Assembly (NCBI RefSeq): GCF_009729205.1
Contig: NZ_VTHB01000009.1
Span: 186,001 to 250,000 of the forward strand
Reading direction: 5' to 3'
DNA length: 64,000 nt
Source: Mycobacteroides sp. CBMA 271
GTDB taxonomy: Bacteria > Actinomycetota > Actinomycetes > Mycobacteriales > Mycobacteriaceae
Of this stretch, positions 1 through 6,793 are shown piece by piece. The position numbers were made by a program, and so were the translations under genes. The notes under the pieces were generated by a model. That model was not told the origin of the DNA, ran no database searches, and saw only the letters and a program-made list of their open reading frames with translations. How positions within the stretch are numbered: the first letter of the stretch is position 1; each line of letters opens with the position of its first letter.

Positions 1-83
1 GGCTCGGCGATCTCGGTGGCGAAGGCAGTCACGCCCTCCAGTCCAGGTGCGAAATCCGCTGGTAGCGGCGCTGCAACCGTCAT
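1..83 (-). CDS. citA: Citrate synthase 2 (CitA), N-terminal fragment
   Basis: Only the first 27 codons lie in the window; the gene runs off the left edge on the minus strand. It starts at an ATG (83-81) and reads MTVAAPLPADFAPGLEG, then VTAFATEIAE. This matches the characteristic N-terminus of mycobacterial CitA, the second citrate synthase of the TCA cycle, as remembered from M. tuberculosis Rv0889c. No catalytic residues are visible in this fragment, so the call rests on the N-terminal match and on divergence from pdxH, which from memory sits beside citA in M. smegmatis. The other citrate synthase gene, gltA2, lies about 29 kb to the right. Confidence 0.7.
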   Translation of the reverse strand, partial: MTVAAPLPADFAPGLEGVTAFATEIAE

Positions 84-204
84 GATTCTCGACTCCCTAC
101 CTGTGGGTAACAACTCGGTAACGCCGATTCTCGCACCCGCAATTAAGGGCGGTTCTTAGTCACTGAGATGTCCTATAGCCCGTTCTTAATCGCCCGCCTG
201 TAGC
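84..204. promoter_or_regulatory. Divergent citA/pdxH intergenic region
   Basis: This 121-bp gap must carry the promoters of both divergent genes. It contains a repeated 9-mer, GTTCTTAGT at 152-160 and GTTCTTAAT at 182-190, about three helical turns apart. Spaced direct repeats would suit a MocR/PdxR-type regulator, but no such regulator gene is in the window, so this is only a suggestion. No convincing -10/-35 pair was found. Confidence 0.25.
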
Positions 205-852
205 GTGATTTTCGTGACCGAATGGCTGCGTTCGAACTACCGTCCCGGCGAGAAGGACGGCAGTGGCGATCTGGATGTCGATTGGCTCGACGATGGCTGG
301 CTTCCCTTGCTGCACACATGGTTTGACCTTGCGGTGTCCTCGGGCATACCGGAACCGAACGCGATGGTGCTTGCCACGGTCGAGGACGGGCGGCCGGTGA
401 CGCGCACGGTGCTGTGCAAGGGTTTCGACGCCGCCGGTGTGACGTTCTTCTCAAACTACGATTCCGCCAAGGGGCGCCAGCTCGCACAAACCCCCTATGC
501 GAGCGTCACGTTCCCCTGGTACGCGCTGGGGCGGCAGGTCCACGTGCGCGGCCAGGTGACCAAGGTCGATCCGGCGCAGACCGCCGACTATTGGACCAAC
601 CGGCCCCGCGGATCGCAGCTGGGGGCGTGGGCCTCGCAGCAGTCCGCACCCATCGAGTCGCGCGAGGCGCTGGTGGCGCAGCTCGATGACGTCACCCAGC
701 GGTTCGCCGATCTAGACGAGGTACCGGTGCCGCCGCAGTGGGGCGGTTACGTCATCGCGCCCGAGACCGTCGAATTCTGGCAGGGGCGCGAAAACCGGAT
801 CCACAACCGCGTCGTCGTCAGCGGCGCGCGGGTGCAGCGGCTGCAGCCGTGA
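205..852 (+). CDS. pdxH: Pyridoxamine/pyridoxine 5'-phosphate oxidase
   Basis: FMN-dependent enzyme that oxidises pyridoxine or pyridoxamine 5'-phosphate to pyridoxal 5'-phosphate, the last step of the vitamin B6 salvage route. The 215-residue product has the family hallmarks in order: EPNAMVLATV near residue 50, SVTFPWYALGRQVHVRG near 104 (FMN-binding strands), RPRGSQLGAWASQQS near 133, and the C-terminal WQGRENRIHNR followed by RLQP. Both the GTG at 205 and the in-frame GTG at 214 could be the start; neither has a clear ribosome site. The gene diverges from citA, and its last 35 bases overlap the 3' end of the convergent flavoprotein gene. Confidence 0.93.
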   Translation: MIFVTEWLRSNYRPGEKDGSGDLDVDWLDDGWLPLLHTWFDLAVSSGIPEPNAMVLATVEDGRPVTRTVLCKGFDAAGVTFFSNYDSAKGRQLAQTPYASVTFPWYALGRQVHVRGQVTKVDPAQTADYWTNRPRGSQLGAWASQQSAPIESREALVAQLDDVTQRFADLDEVPVPPQWGGYVIAPETVEFWQGRENRIHNRVVVSGARVQRLQP

Positions 853-2485
853 GGTCCAGCGCGGCCAGGTAGCCGAAGACCAAGGCCGGTCCGATGGTGG
901 CGCCCGGTCCGGCGTAGGTGTGGCCCATCAGTGCGGCGCTTGCATTTCCCGCCGCGTACAGGCCGGGGATGACGGAACCGTCGGGGCGTAGTGCGCGCCC
1001 GTTGGCGTCGGTGTCGATACCGCCCTTGGTGCCTAGATCGCCGGGGACGATGCGGGCGGCGTAGTACGGACCCCGATTCAATTCGCCCAGACTGGGATTG
1101 GGTTTATTGGTGATGTCCCCGTAGTAGTGGTCATATGCCGATTCGCCACGGTGGAAGTCCTCGTCGCATCCGGTGCGCGCGAACTCGTTGAACCGGGTGA
1201 CCGTGGATTCGAGTGCATCCACCGGTATGCCTATGGCCTGTGCGAGCTCGGTGATGCTGTCCGCCTTAGTGATTGCGCCGCTCTTGAGCCAGGACTTGGG
1301 CAGGGGAGCGCGCCCGGTGACACCGGCGAAGGTGTATCGGTTGCGATACGTCTGGTCGAAGATCAGCCAGGCAGGCAGGTTCTCGGCGGGGCCGGTTCCG
1401 GAGCCGAACTGGCCGCCGAACATCTGATGGGTCGCTTCGACGTAGGGCAGTGACTCGTTCATGAAGCGCTGCCCGCGGCTATTGATGAGCATGCTGCGGG
1501 GCAGGGAGCGCTCGGCGAGCGCGAACCAGGGCCCCTTGGGTAGCGGGATGGACGGCGCCCACCAGGCATCATCCATGAGAGATAGTGCGGCACCGGCTGT
1601 CTCGGCGGCAACGATGCCGTCTCCGGTATTGGAGGTGGCGCCGATCGACCACTGCGCGCCTGCGGGTTCGCGGTGGTATTTGGCGCGCATCTGCGTATTG
1701 TGGTCAAAACCGCCGCAGGCGATCATGACGCCGAGACGGGCGGTGATGGTCCCCTGATCGGTGAGGATCCCGGTGACGCGACCATCGGCCAGCACGAGCT
1801 CACGCAGTGCGGTGCCCAGCCGCACGGGGATACCAGCCTCCTTGACGCCAACGAAAAGTGATGCCACCAAGGCGCTTCCGACACCGACGAGGTGCTGGCG
1901 CCGTAGTTTGGCCACCGCGGTGCGGGCGCCCACTTGGAACATGCGCCACGGGCCGCGCCAGTGCCGCAGGCCGGTGCTGAGCCACCGGTAGTCGGATTGT
2001 TTGACGACGACGTTCATGGGCGCCTTGGTGTAGAACGGCGCCATGGTGTCGACGTCGGATCCGAGTCGTCGCGCGTCGAATGGCTTGGGTTCACAGGATC
2101 TTCCGCCGGGTCGGCCGCCGGGGGCCTCGGGGAAGTAGTCGGAGTACCCGCGCACCCATTCCAGATTGAGTGCGGAGTTGTCGGCGAGGAACCTGAGCGC
2201 CTCGGGGCCGCGGTCGATGTAGGCGTCGATGCGATCCGCGGCGGCGAACGGGCCGATGATGTGGTGCAGATAGGTGCGGGCGTCCTCGATTTCCTCGGGA
2301 GACGTCTTCGGTAGAAAGTGGTTTCCGGGGATCCAGACGCCGCCGCCCGATCGCGCGGTGGACCCACCCCACTGGTCTGCCTTCTCCGCGATGACGACCG
2401 ACAGCCCGAGCCGCTTGGCGGTGATCGCGGTAGCCATCCCTGCGGCACCCGAGCCCACCACCACGACGTCGAAGGTTTCGTCCAC
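818..2485 (-). CDS. FAD-dependent dehydrogenase, 3-ketosteroid-1-dehydrogenase-like
   Basis: A flavoprotein of the fumarate reductase/KstD superfamily, about 555 residues. The N-terminus has a dinucleotide fold (VVVGSGAAGMATAITA) and a GGSTARSGGGVWIPGN loop. The C-terminus has AGNASAALMGHTYAGPGA followed by TIGPALVFGY, the signature of 3-ketosteroid delta1-dehydrogenases. KstD enzymes desaturate the steroid A ring, but this subfamily also contains uncharacterised mycobacterial members (Rv0785-like), so the substrate is unknown. An upstream GTG at 2491 overlaps the AGGAG at 2495-2491, whereas GTG 2485 has ideal 5-nt spacing and is taken as the start. The gene diverges from a tetR gene across a long palindrome and is probably repressed by that TetR. 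Confidence 0.8.
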   Translation of the reverse strand: MDETFDVVVVGSGAAGMATAITAKRLGLSVVIAEKADQWGGSTARSGGGVWIPGNHFLPKTSPEEIEDARTYLHHIIGPFAAADRIDAYIDRGPEALRFLADNSALNLEWVRGYSDYFPEAPGGRPGGRSCEPKPFDARRLGSDVDTMAPFYTKAPMNVVVKQSDYRWLSTGLRHWRGPWRMFQVGARTAVAKLRRQHLVGVGSALVASLFVGVKEAGIPVRLGTALRELVLADGRVTGILTDQGTITARLGVMIACGGFDHNTQMRAKYHREPAGAQWSIGATSNTGDGIVAAETAGAALSLMDDAWWAPSIPLPKGPWFALAERSLPRSMLINSRGQRFMNESLPYVEATHQMFGGQFGSGTGPAENLPAWLIFDQTYRNRYTFAGVTGRAPLPKSWLKSGAITKADSITELAQAIGIPVDALESTVTRFNEFARTGCDEDFHRGESAYDHYYGDITNKPNPSLGELNRGPYYAARIVPGDLGTKGGIDTDANGRALRPDGSVIPGLYAAGNASAALMGHTYAGPGATIGPALVFGYLAALDLTAAAAAPARR

Positions 2486-2506
2486 ACCCACTCCTGAGAG
2501 TTAGAA

Positions 2507-2533
2507 GCAATATGACAGTAACTGTCAAATTGC
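2507..2533. promoter_or_regulatory. 27-bp palindromic operator between KstD-like and tetR genes
   Basis: Centred on A2520. The core TGACAGT-A-ACTGTCA (2513-2527) is a perfect inverted repeat with 7-bp arms. It is flanked by GCAAT (2507-2511) and ATTGC (2529-2533), which also pair, leaving one mismatched pair (2512/2528). Size and symmetry fit a TetR-family operator. It does not match the KstR or KstR2 consensus as I remember them. It lies 22 nt upstream of the flavoprotein start and 33 nt upstream of the preferred tetR start, so it could control both genes. Confidence 0.75.
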
Positions 2534-2565
2534 CAGACGGGCCGCACTGTGTCAAGGTCGAAGAC

Positions 2566-3162
2566 ATGACTGGCTCGCTGCGATCGCGTCAGCGGCTGAG
2601 GGTGCGCAGCGACATTTACAACGCCGCCATCGCGCTTTTCATCGAACGCGGGTTCTACGCGGTGACCACCGAGGAGATCGCCGCCGCGGCCGGGGTATCG
2701 GCGAGCACCTATTTCCGTCACGTGAATGCCAAGGAAGATCTGCTGCTCGGTCCGTTGCTCATCAGCGGTGACGCCATCACCGAGAGGTTCTCGCAGCGAT
2801 CTCCGGACGAAGCGGTCCCCCTCGCCTTGTCGGCGGCCATCGCCGAGCGCAGTGCCGAAGTTGACGATGACGAATTGCGTCGCTGGCGCGCGGCGATCTT
2901 GACCGCCCCGGAATTGATGACTCGGGTGTCGCTCATTTCGGTGCAGGATCGTGAGCAATTGACCGCCATCGCCGCGCAGCGGATGGGGCTCGAGGTATCC
3001 GGCGACCAACGGCCCGGGCTGATCGTGCACATGCTCCTCGCCGCCGCCGAGTACGGATTTCAGCGATGGCTCGGCCCGGATGCCAAGCGCTCCCTGGGCA
3101 CCTGTGTCGAGTCGGCGCTGAAGGCGGTCCTTGACCTACCCACGGATTGGTCGCGGCCCTGA
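2566..3162 (+). CDS. TetR-family transcriptional regulator
   Basis: About 198 residues. The N-terminal helix-turn-helix reads ALFIERGFYAVTTEEIAAAA then GVSASTYFRHVNAKEDLL, the canonical TetR DNA-binding domain. The rest is a helical ligand-binding domain with no recognisable ligand signature. An in-frame ATG at 2512 would put the start inside the palindromic operator; ATG 2566, with a purine-rich AAGG upstream, leaves the operator in the intergenic region and is preferred. The most likely targets are its own promoter and the divergent KstD-like gene. Only 5 nt separate it from the downstream GAP-family gene, so the two are probably co-transcribed. Confidence 0.88.
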   Translation: MTGSLRSRQRLRVRSDIYNAAIALFIERGFYAVTTEEIAAAAGVSASTYFRHVNAKEDLLLGPLLISGDAITERFSQRSPDEAVPLALSAAIAERSAEVDDDELRRWRAAILTAPELMTRVSLISVQDREQLTAIAAQRMGLEVSGDQRPGLIVHMLLAAAEYGFQRWLGPDAKRSLGTCVESALKAVLDLPTDWSRP

Positions 3163-3167
3163 CATCT

Positions 3168-3821
3168 ATGTGGATCCCCCTGCTGGTGATGGCGGTGGCA
3201 GTGAGCTTCGAGCCGTTCCGGCTGGGCATGACGGTGTTGATGCTCAACAGGCCGCGCCCCATGCTGCAGCTGTTCGCGTTCCTGTCTGGGGGATTCCTCA
3301 TGGGGACCGCAGTGGGCCTGGTGGTGCTGTTTGTGCTTCGCGAAAAGGTCATGGGTACCGCGCATTTCACTTTGCCGCGGGTACAGATCGCGCTCGGCGC
3401 GGTGGCGCTGGTGATCGCCGTCGTGCTGGTGACGAACATCCGGATTCCCCTACCGGCCGGGTCGCCGGACGGGATTCCCGAACGCATTCGTGCGCTCGCG
3501 ACGGGACGTTCCTTGTGGTTCGCCGGTGTCGCGGGAATGGGGATCGCGCTGCCCTCGGTCGACTACCTGGCGGCGTTGGCGCTCATTCTCGCCTCGGGTG
3601 CATCGCGGACGACACAGGTTGGCGCACTCCTGACGTTCAATGCCGTGGCGTGTGCACTCGTCGAGATTCCGCTGATCGCCTACGTGCTGGCGCCGGAGCG
3701 GACACGGGAATTGATGGATGCACTGCACAACTGGGTGCAATCGCATCGCCGCCGCAACGTTGCGCTAGTGCTGGCAGTGGTCGGCTGCGTGCTGCTGACC
3801 GTCGGGGCTGTGAACATCTGA
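3168..3821 (+). CDS. GAP-family membrane protein (glycolipid-addressing type)
   Basis: A 217-residue integral membrane protein with about six hydrophobic segments, beginning MWIPLLVMAVAVSFEPFRLG. The family includes M. smegmatis Gap, needed for glycopeptidolipid export, and M. tuberculosis Sap (Rv3821), beside the sulfolipid genes. A gap-like gene is known in TPP loci, which agrees with the fadD23-pe-mmpL10-papA3-pks genes next door. It is therefore likely to assist transport of trehalose polyphleate or a precursor through the envelope. ATG 3168 is chosen over TTG 3147, which would overlap the tetR stop. Its 3' end faces fadD23 with a 16-nt gap. Confidence 0.75.
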   Translation: MWIPLLVMAVAVSFEPFRLGMTVLMLNRPRPMLQLFAFLSGGFLMGTAVGLVVLFVLREKVMGTAHFTLPRVQIALGAVALVIAVVLVTNIRIPLPAGSPDGIPERIRALATGRSLWFAGVAGMGIALPSVDYLAALALILASGASRTTQVGALLTFNAVACALVEIPLIAYVLAPERTRELMDALHNWVQSHRRRNVALVLAVVGCVLLTVGAVNI

Positions 3822-3837
3822 TGGATGGCAGCGCGGC

Positions 3838-5577
3838 TTAGGCGTCCATCCGGGCGAACTGGTCCTGCCAGTACTGCTCGACACACGCGGCGCGGCGAAT
3901 CTTGCCGCTCGTCGTGATGGGAATCGATCCTGGCGACACGAGGACAAGATCCTCGACATTCAGGCCGTGCACGGTGGATATCGCGGCGGTGACGTTGCTC
4001 TTGATCCCGCTCAGCCAGTGTTCGTCAGCGTCACGCGGCTTCTTGACCTCGATGACGGTGACCAACTTCTCGGTGCTTTCCTGCTGGATCGATATCGCCG
4101 CGACCCGGCCATGGCTGATCTCTTGGACCGTCGCCTCAATGTCCTCGGGATAGTGGTTGCGCCCGCGGATGATCAGCAGATCCTTGATACGCCCGACGAT
4201 GAACAGCTGTCCCTCGGAGACGAACCCCAGATCGCCGGTTCTCAGCCAGGAGTCGGCCGGCGTGCCGGGCGACGGTTCGGGCAGTGTCGCCCCGAAGCAC
4301 CGCTGCTCATCCGGCGGTCTGCCCCAGTACCCGGCCGCAACGTTCTCACCGCGCACCCAGATCTCGCCGATCACATCCGGTGCGCACTCCTGATGGGTGT
4401 CGGCGTCGACAATGCGCAGCAGCGGTGACTGCGGCAGCGTGTAGCTGACCAGCGCCGAGCCGCCCCTGCCCGTGTGTCGTCGTGCACGGCCCACGGCCAA
4501 TTCGTCGGTGTTGAAGCGAGCGGCCTCCGCCGACGCATTCCAGTGGCCGCTCGTCACAAAGACGGTGGCCTCCGCCATCCCATACGAGGGACGCAGCATG
4601 TGGTCTCGAAAGTTGAAGTGCGCAAACCGATCTGCGAAGCGTTCTAAGGTGGCGTGCTCGACGCGTTCGGCACCGTTGATGATGCCCAGTACGCCACCGA
4701 GGTCGAGTCCTGCCAGGTCGCTGTCAGCGGTTTTACGAGCGGCGAGGTCAAAGGCGAAGTTGGGCGCCGCCGAGAAGGTGTGCGGACTCTGGGCCAGTGC
4801 CCGAATCCACCTGGCCGGCCTTTCCAGGAACGACACGGGGCTGGTCAGGTCGGCGCGATAGCCGCCCAGGATCGGGGCGCAGACGCCCAGCACTAAACCC
4901 ATGTCGTGGTAGAAGGGCAACCACGACACGATCGTGCGTTCAGTGGGCATGGGGACGCCGGAGCGGGTAAAGAGGCTGCTCATCAACTGCTCGAAATTGA
5001 CCTGAAGGTTCCGATGAGAGAGCGTGACGCCGGTCGGAATTCGGGTCGAGCCCGAGCTGTACTGCAGATACGCGATCTCGGGCGCGTGCGTCAGCTCGAT
5101 GCTTGGCCCGTCACCTCCGGTGTCGATCGAATCGATCTCGACGAGCTTCGGGACGATGTTGTGCAGGTGTGCGCCATCGAGGTACTCGGCGACGTCTGCT
5201 GTCACGTCGGACGTCGTGAGCACAAGCGAGGGCGAGGTGTCGTCGAAGACCGCGCTGACCCGATCGAGGCTCGAGCCGCGGTGCGGCATCGGCAGTGGCA
5301 CCGCGATCAGCCCAGCCTGCATGGATCCCAGGAAGGCCAGGATGTAGTCGAGGCTCTGCGGTGCCAGGATCACCGCCCTGTCGCCGACCGACGCATGGAG
5401 GCTGAGTTCGTGCGCCACCTGCAGGGTGCGACGGGACAGCTGTGCCCACGTCAAGTTCTCCACGACACCAGCCGAGTCCTCGGCGTAGTCGGTGAAGGTG
5501 AAGGCGATGTCATCTGGGCGCAGGCTGGCGCGCCCGTGCAGGATCGAGAGAATCGATGACTGATGCGGGGACGTCAC
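3838..5577 (-). CDS. fadD23: Fatty-acyl-AMP ligase (FAAL), FadD23-like
   Basis: 579-residue adenylate-forming enzyme. The ATP-binding P-loop motif is YLQYSSGSTRIPTGVTLSHR near residue 170. The adenylation core continues through LRTGDLGFVSEGQLFIVGR and the hinge region KDLLIIRGRNHYPEDIEATV near the C-terminus. FAALs activate fatty acids as acyl-AMP and hand them to a polyketide synthase instead of to CoA. Here it should load the starter fatty acid onto the neighbouring PKS for phleic acid synthesis. It starts at GTG 5577, whose bases overlap the TGA of pe (GTGA), indicating translational coupling in the papA3-mmpL10-pe-fadD23 operon. Confidence 0.88.
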   Translation of the reverse strand: MTSPHQSSILSILHGRASLRPDDIAFTFTDYAEDSAGVVENLTWAQLSRRTLQVAHELSLHASVGDRAVILAPQSLDYILAFLGSMQAGLIAVPLPMPHRGSSLDRVSAVFDDTSPSLVLTTSDVTADVAEYLDGAHLHNIVPKLVEIDSIDTGGDGPSIELTHAPEIAYLQYSSGSTRIPTGVTLSHRNLQVNFEQLMSSLFTRSGVPMPTERTIVSWLPFYHDMGLVLGVCAPILGGYRADLTSPVSFLERPARWIRALAQSPHTFSAAPNFAFDLAARKTADSDLAGLDLGGVLGIINGAERVEHATLERFADRFAHFNFRDHMLRPSYGMAEATVFVTSGHWNASAEAARFNTDELAVGRARRHTGRGGSALVSYTLPQSPLLRIVDADTHQECAPDVIGEIWVRGENVAAGYWGRPPDEQRCFGATLPEPSPGTPADSWLRTGDLGFVSEGQLFIVGRIKDLLIIRGRNHYPEDIEATVQEISHGRVAAISIQQESTEKLVTVIEVKKPRDADEHWLSGIKSNVTAAISTVHGLNVEDLVLVSPGSIPITTSGKIRRAACVEQYWQDQFARMDA

Positions 5578-6746
5578 GGTGTGCGTCCCGAATCGGTGCG
5601 CGCGCCGTTGCCTAGCACGGCCAGAGCGCCACTGGTGATCTGTGAAATCGGATCGGAGCCGCCGCCGAACGTCGCCTGGGAGGCCGGCGCAGTGACGTCC
5701 GCGGGGTCGAAGCCGCGCGTCGGATCCACTGTGATCGGTGCGGTTGCCGGGTCATCGTTGCGCGAGTAGCCCGCGTCCACCCGGGGTTGCAGGATCGCGT
5801 CGAGCCTATTCAGCGTTTCCTCGGGCACTCCCAGATACTTGAAGCCCATCACCAGCGGAAGGTGTTGTTCGGGGATGAAGTACGTCGTCGTCGATCCTCC
5901 CCGCGAGTTGAACTCCGTCCTAATGTTTTGCGCCGGAACCATTTTCGGGTTGGTGAAGGCAATCGCCGTGTGGCCGGTGGCCAGACCCGCGATGGCATTG
6001 GCGACCGCAAACAGGTTGTCCGGCCGATCCGGCCAGTCGGCGATGCTGTCATAGGCGGAGATGAACTGGTCGGTGTGGTACTGACTCTCCACCGGCGCCG
6101 GAACGGTGTAGTCCATGAACGGGACGACCGAGCCGGGGGCGAAGTTCTGGGTCAGGAAACTCTCACCGAAGGGATGCCGCGCCACCGGGTCGCCGAATGT
6201 CGCGAAGGTAACTTTGTCGGGCGACGGCGCGGTCGGATCGTTCGCCAATGCCGATTTGACGGCGTTGAGCACGAGTGCTCCCTCGGACAAACCCATGGCC
6301 GTACCGGGGCCGCCCTCGCGAAGCCTGTTTTCCAGGTTCGGTTCTCCGATGTCGATCGACTCACCGATGCTGGGACCGTCAAGCCCCAGGCCTGGCAGGA
6401 TTTTCTCCCCCACCGGACCGATGCCGGGGAACAGGCGTTCCAGGGTGTGGCCCTGGACCTGCCCCGCGGGGTACCAGACGTTCTCCCGTTTCATGCCCGG
6501 GAACCAGTCCTTGCCGGTCATTCGGATGTACTCGTCATAGGGGATGCCGAGCACGTGAGCGCCGCCCAGGGCGTACGCGGTGCGGTCCGGTGATACCGGT
6601 GCGGCCATCGGTTTCCCGTCGGCAGATATCCCGGGGATGGGCGGCCGAGGGGCCACCGGGTCGTCGGCGACAGCACTGGGAATGCCGAAACATCCTGTGA
6701 CGCTGGCGGTTACCAGCAGGGCTGCTACTGCGAGGAGGTCTTTCAT
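5574..6746 (-). CDS. pe: PE-PPE-domain serine hydrolase, TPP acyltransferase PE
   Basis: 390-residue exported hydrolase of the Chp1/Chp2 (Rv3822/Rv1184c) group. In TPP biosynthesis PE is the extracytoplasmic transacylase proposed to move phleic acids onto trehalose to finish the molecule. The nucleophile elbow MGLSEGALVL carries Ser154 in a GxSxG motif. The N-terminus MKDLLAVAALLVTASVTGC looks like a signal sequence ending in a lipobox (V-T-G-C, Cys19), so it may be a lipoprotein. ATG 6746 has AGGAG five bases upstream; a longer reading frame to 6851 would run into mmpL10 and is rejected. Its stop overlaps the fadD23 start by 4 nt. Confidence 0.87.
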   Translation of the reverse strand: MKDLLAVAALLVTASVTGCFGIPSAVADDPVAPRPPIPGISADGKPMAAPVSPDRTAYALGGAHVLGIPYDEYIRMTGKDWFPGMKRENVWYPAGQVQGHTLERLFPGIGPVGEKILPGLGLDGPSIGESIDIGEPNLENRLREGGPGTAMGLSEGALVLNAVKSALANDPTAPSPDKVTFATFGDPVARHPFGESFLTQNFAPGSVVPFMDYTVPAPVESQYHTDQFISAYDSIADWPDRPDNLFAVANAIAGLATGHTAIAFTNPKMVPAQNIRTEFNSRGGSTTTYFIPEQHLPLVMGFKYLGVPEETLNRLDAILQPRVDAGYSRNDDPATAPITVDPTRGFDPADVTAPASQATFGGGSDPISQITSGALAVLGNGARTDSGRTP

Positions 6747-6793
6747 CCGCGCTCCTGACCGATCGGCTTCATTTTTTAGTCTCACATACATCG

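Noticed and set aside
3823..3851. GGATGG/CCATCC inverted repeat between the gap and fadD23 stops, considered as a bidirectional terminator
   Set aside because: Only 6-bp arms with a long loop and no T tract; it overlaps the fadD23 stop region and could easily be chance.
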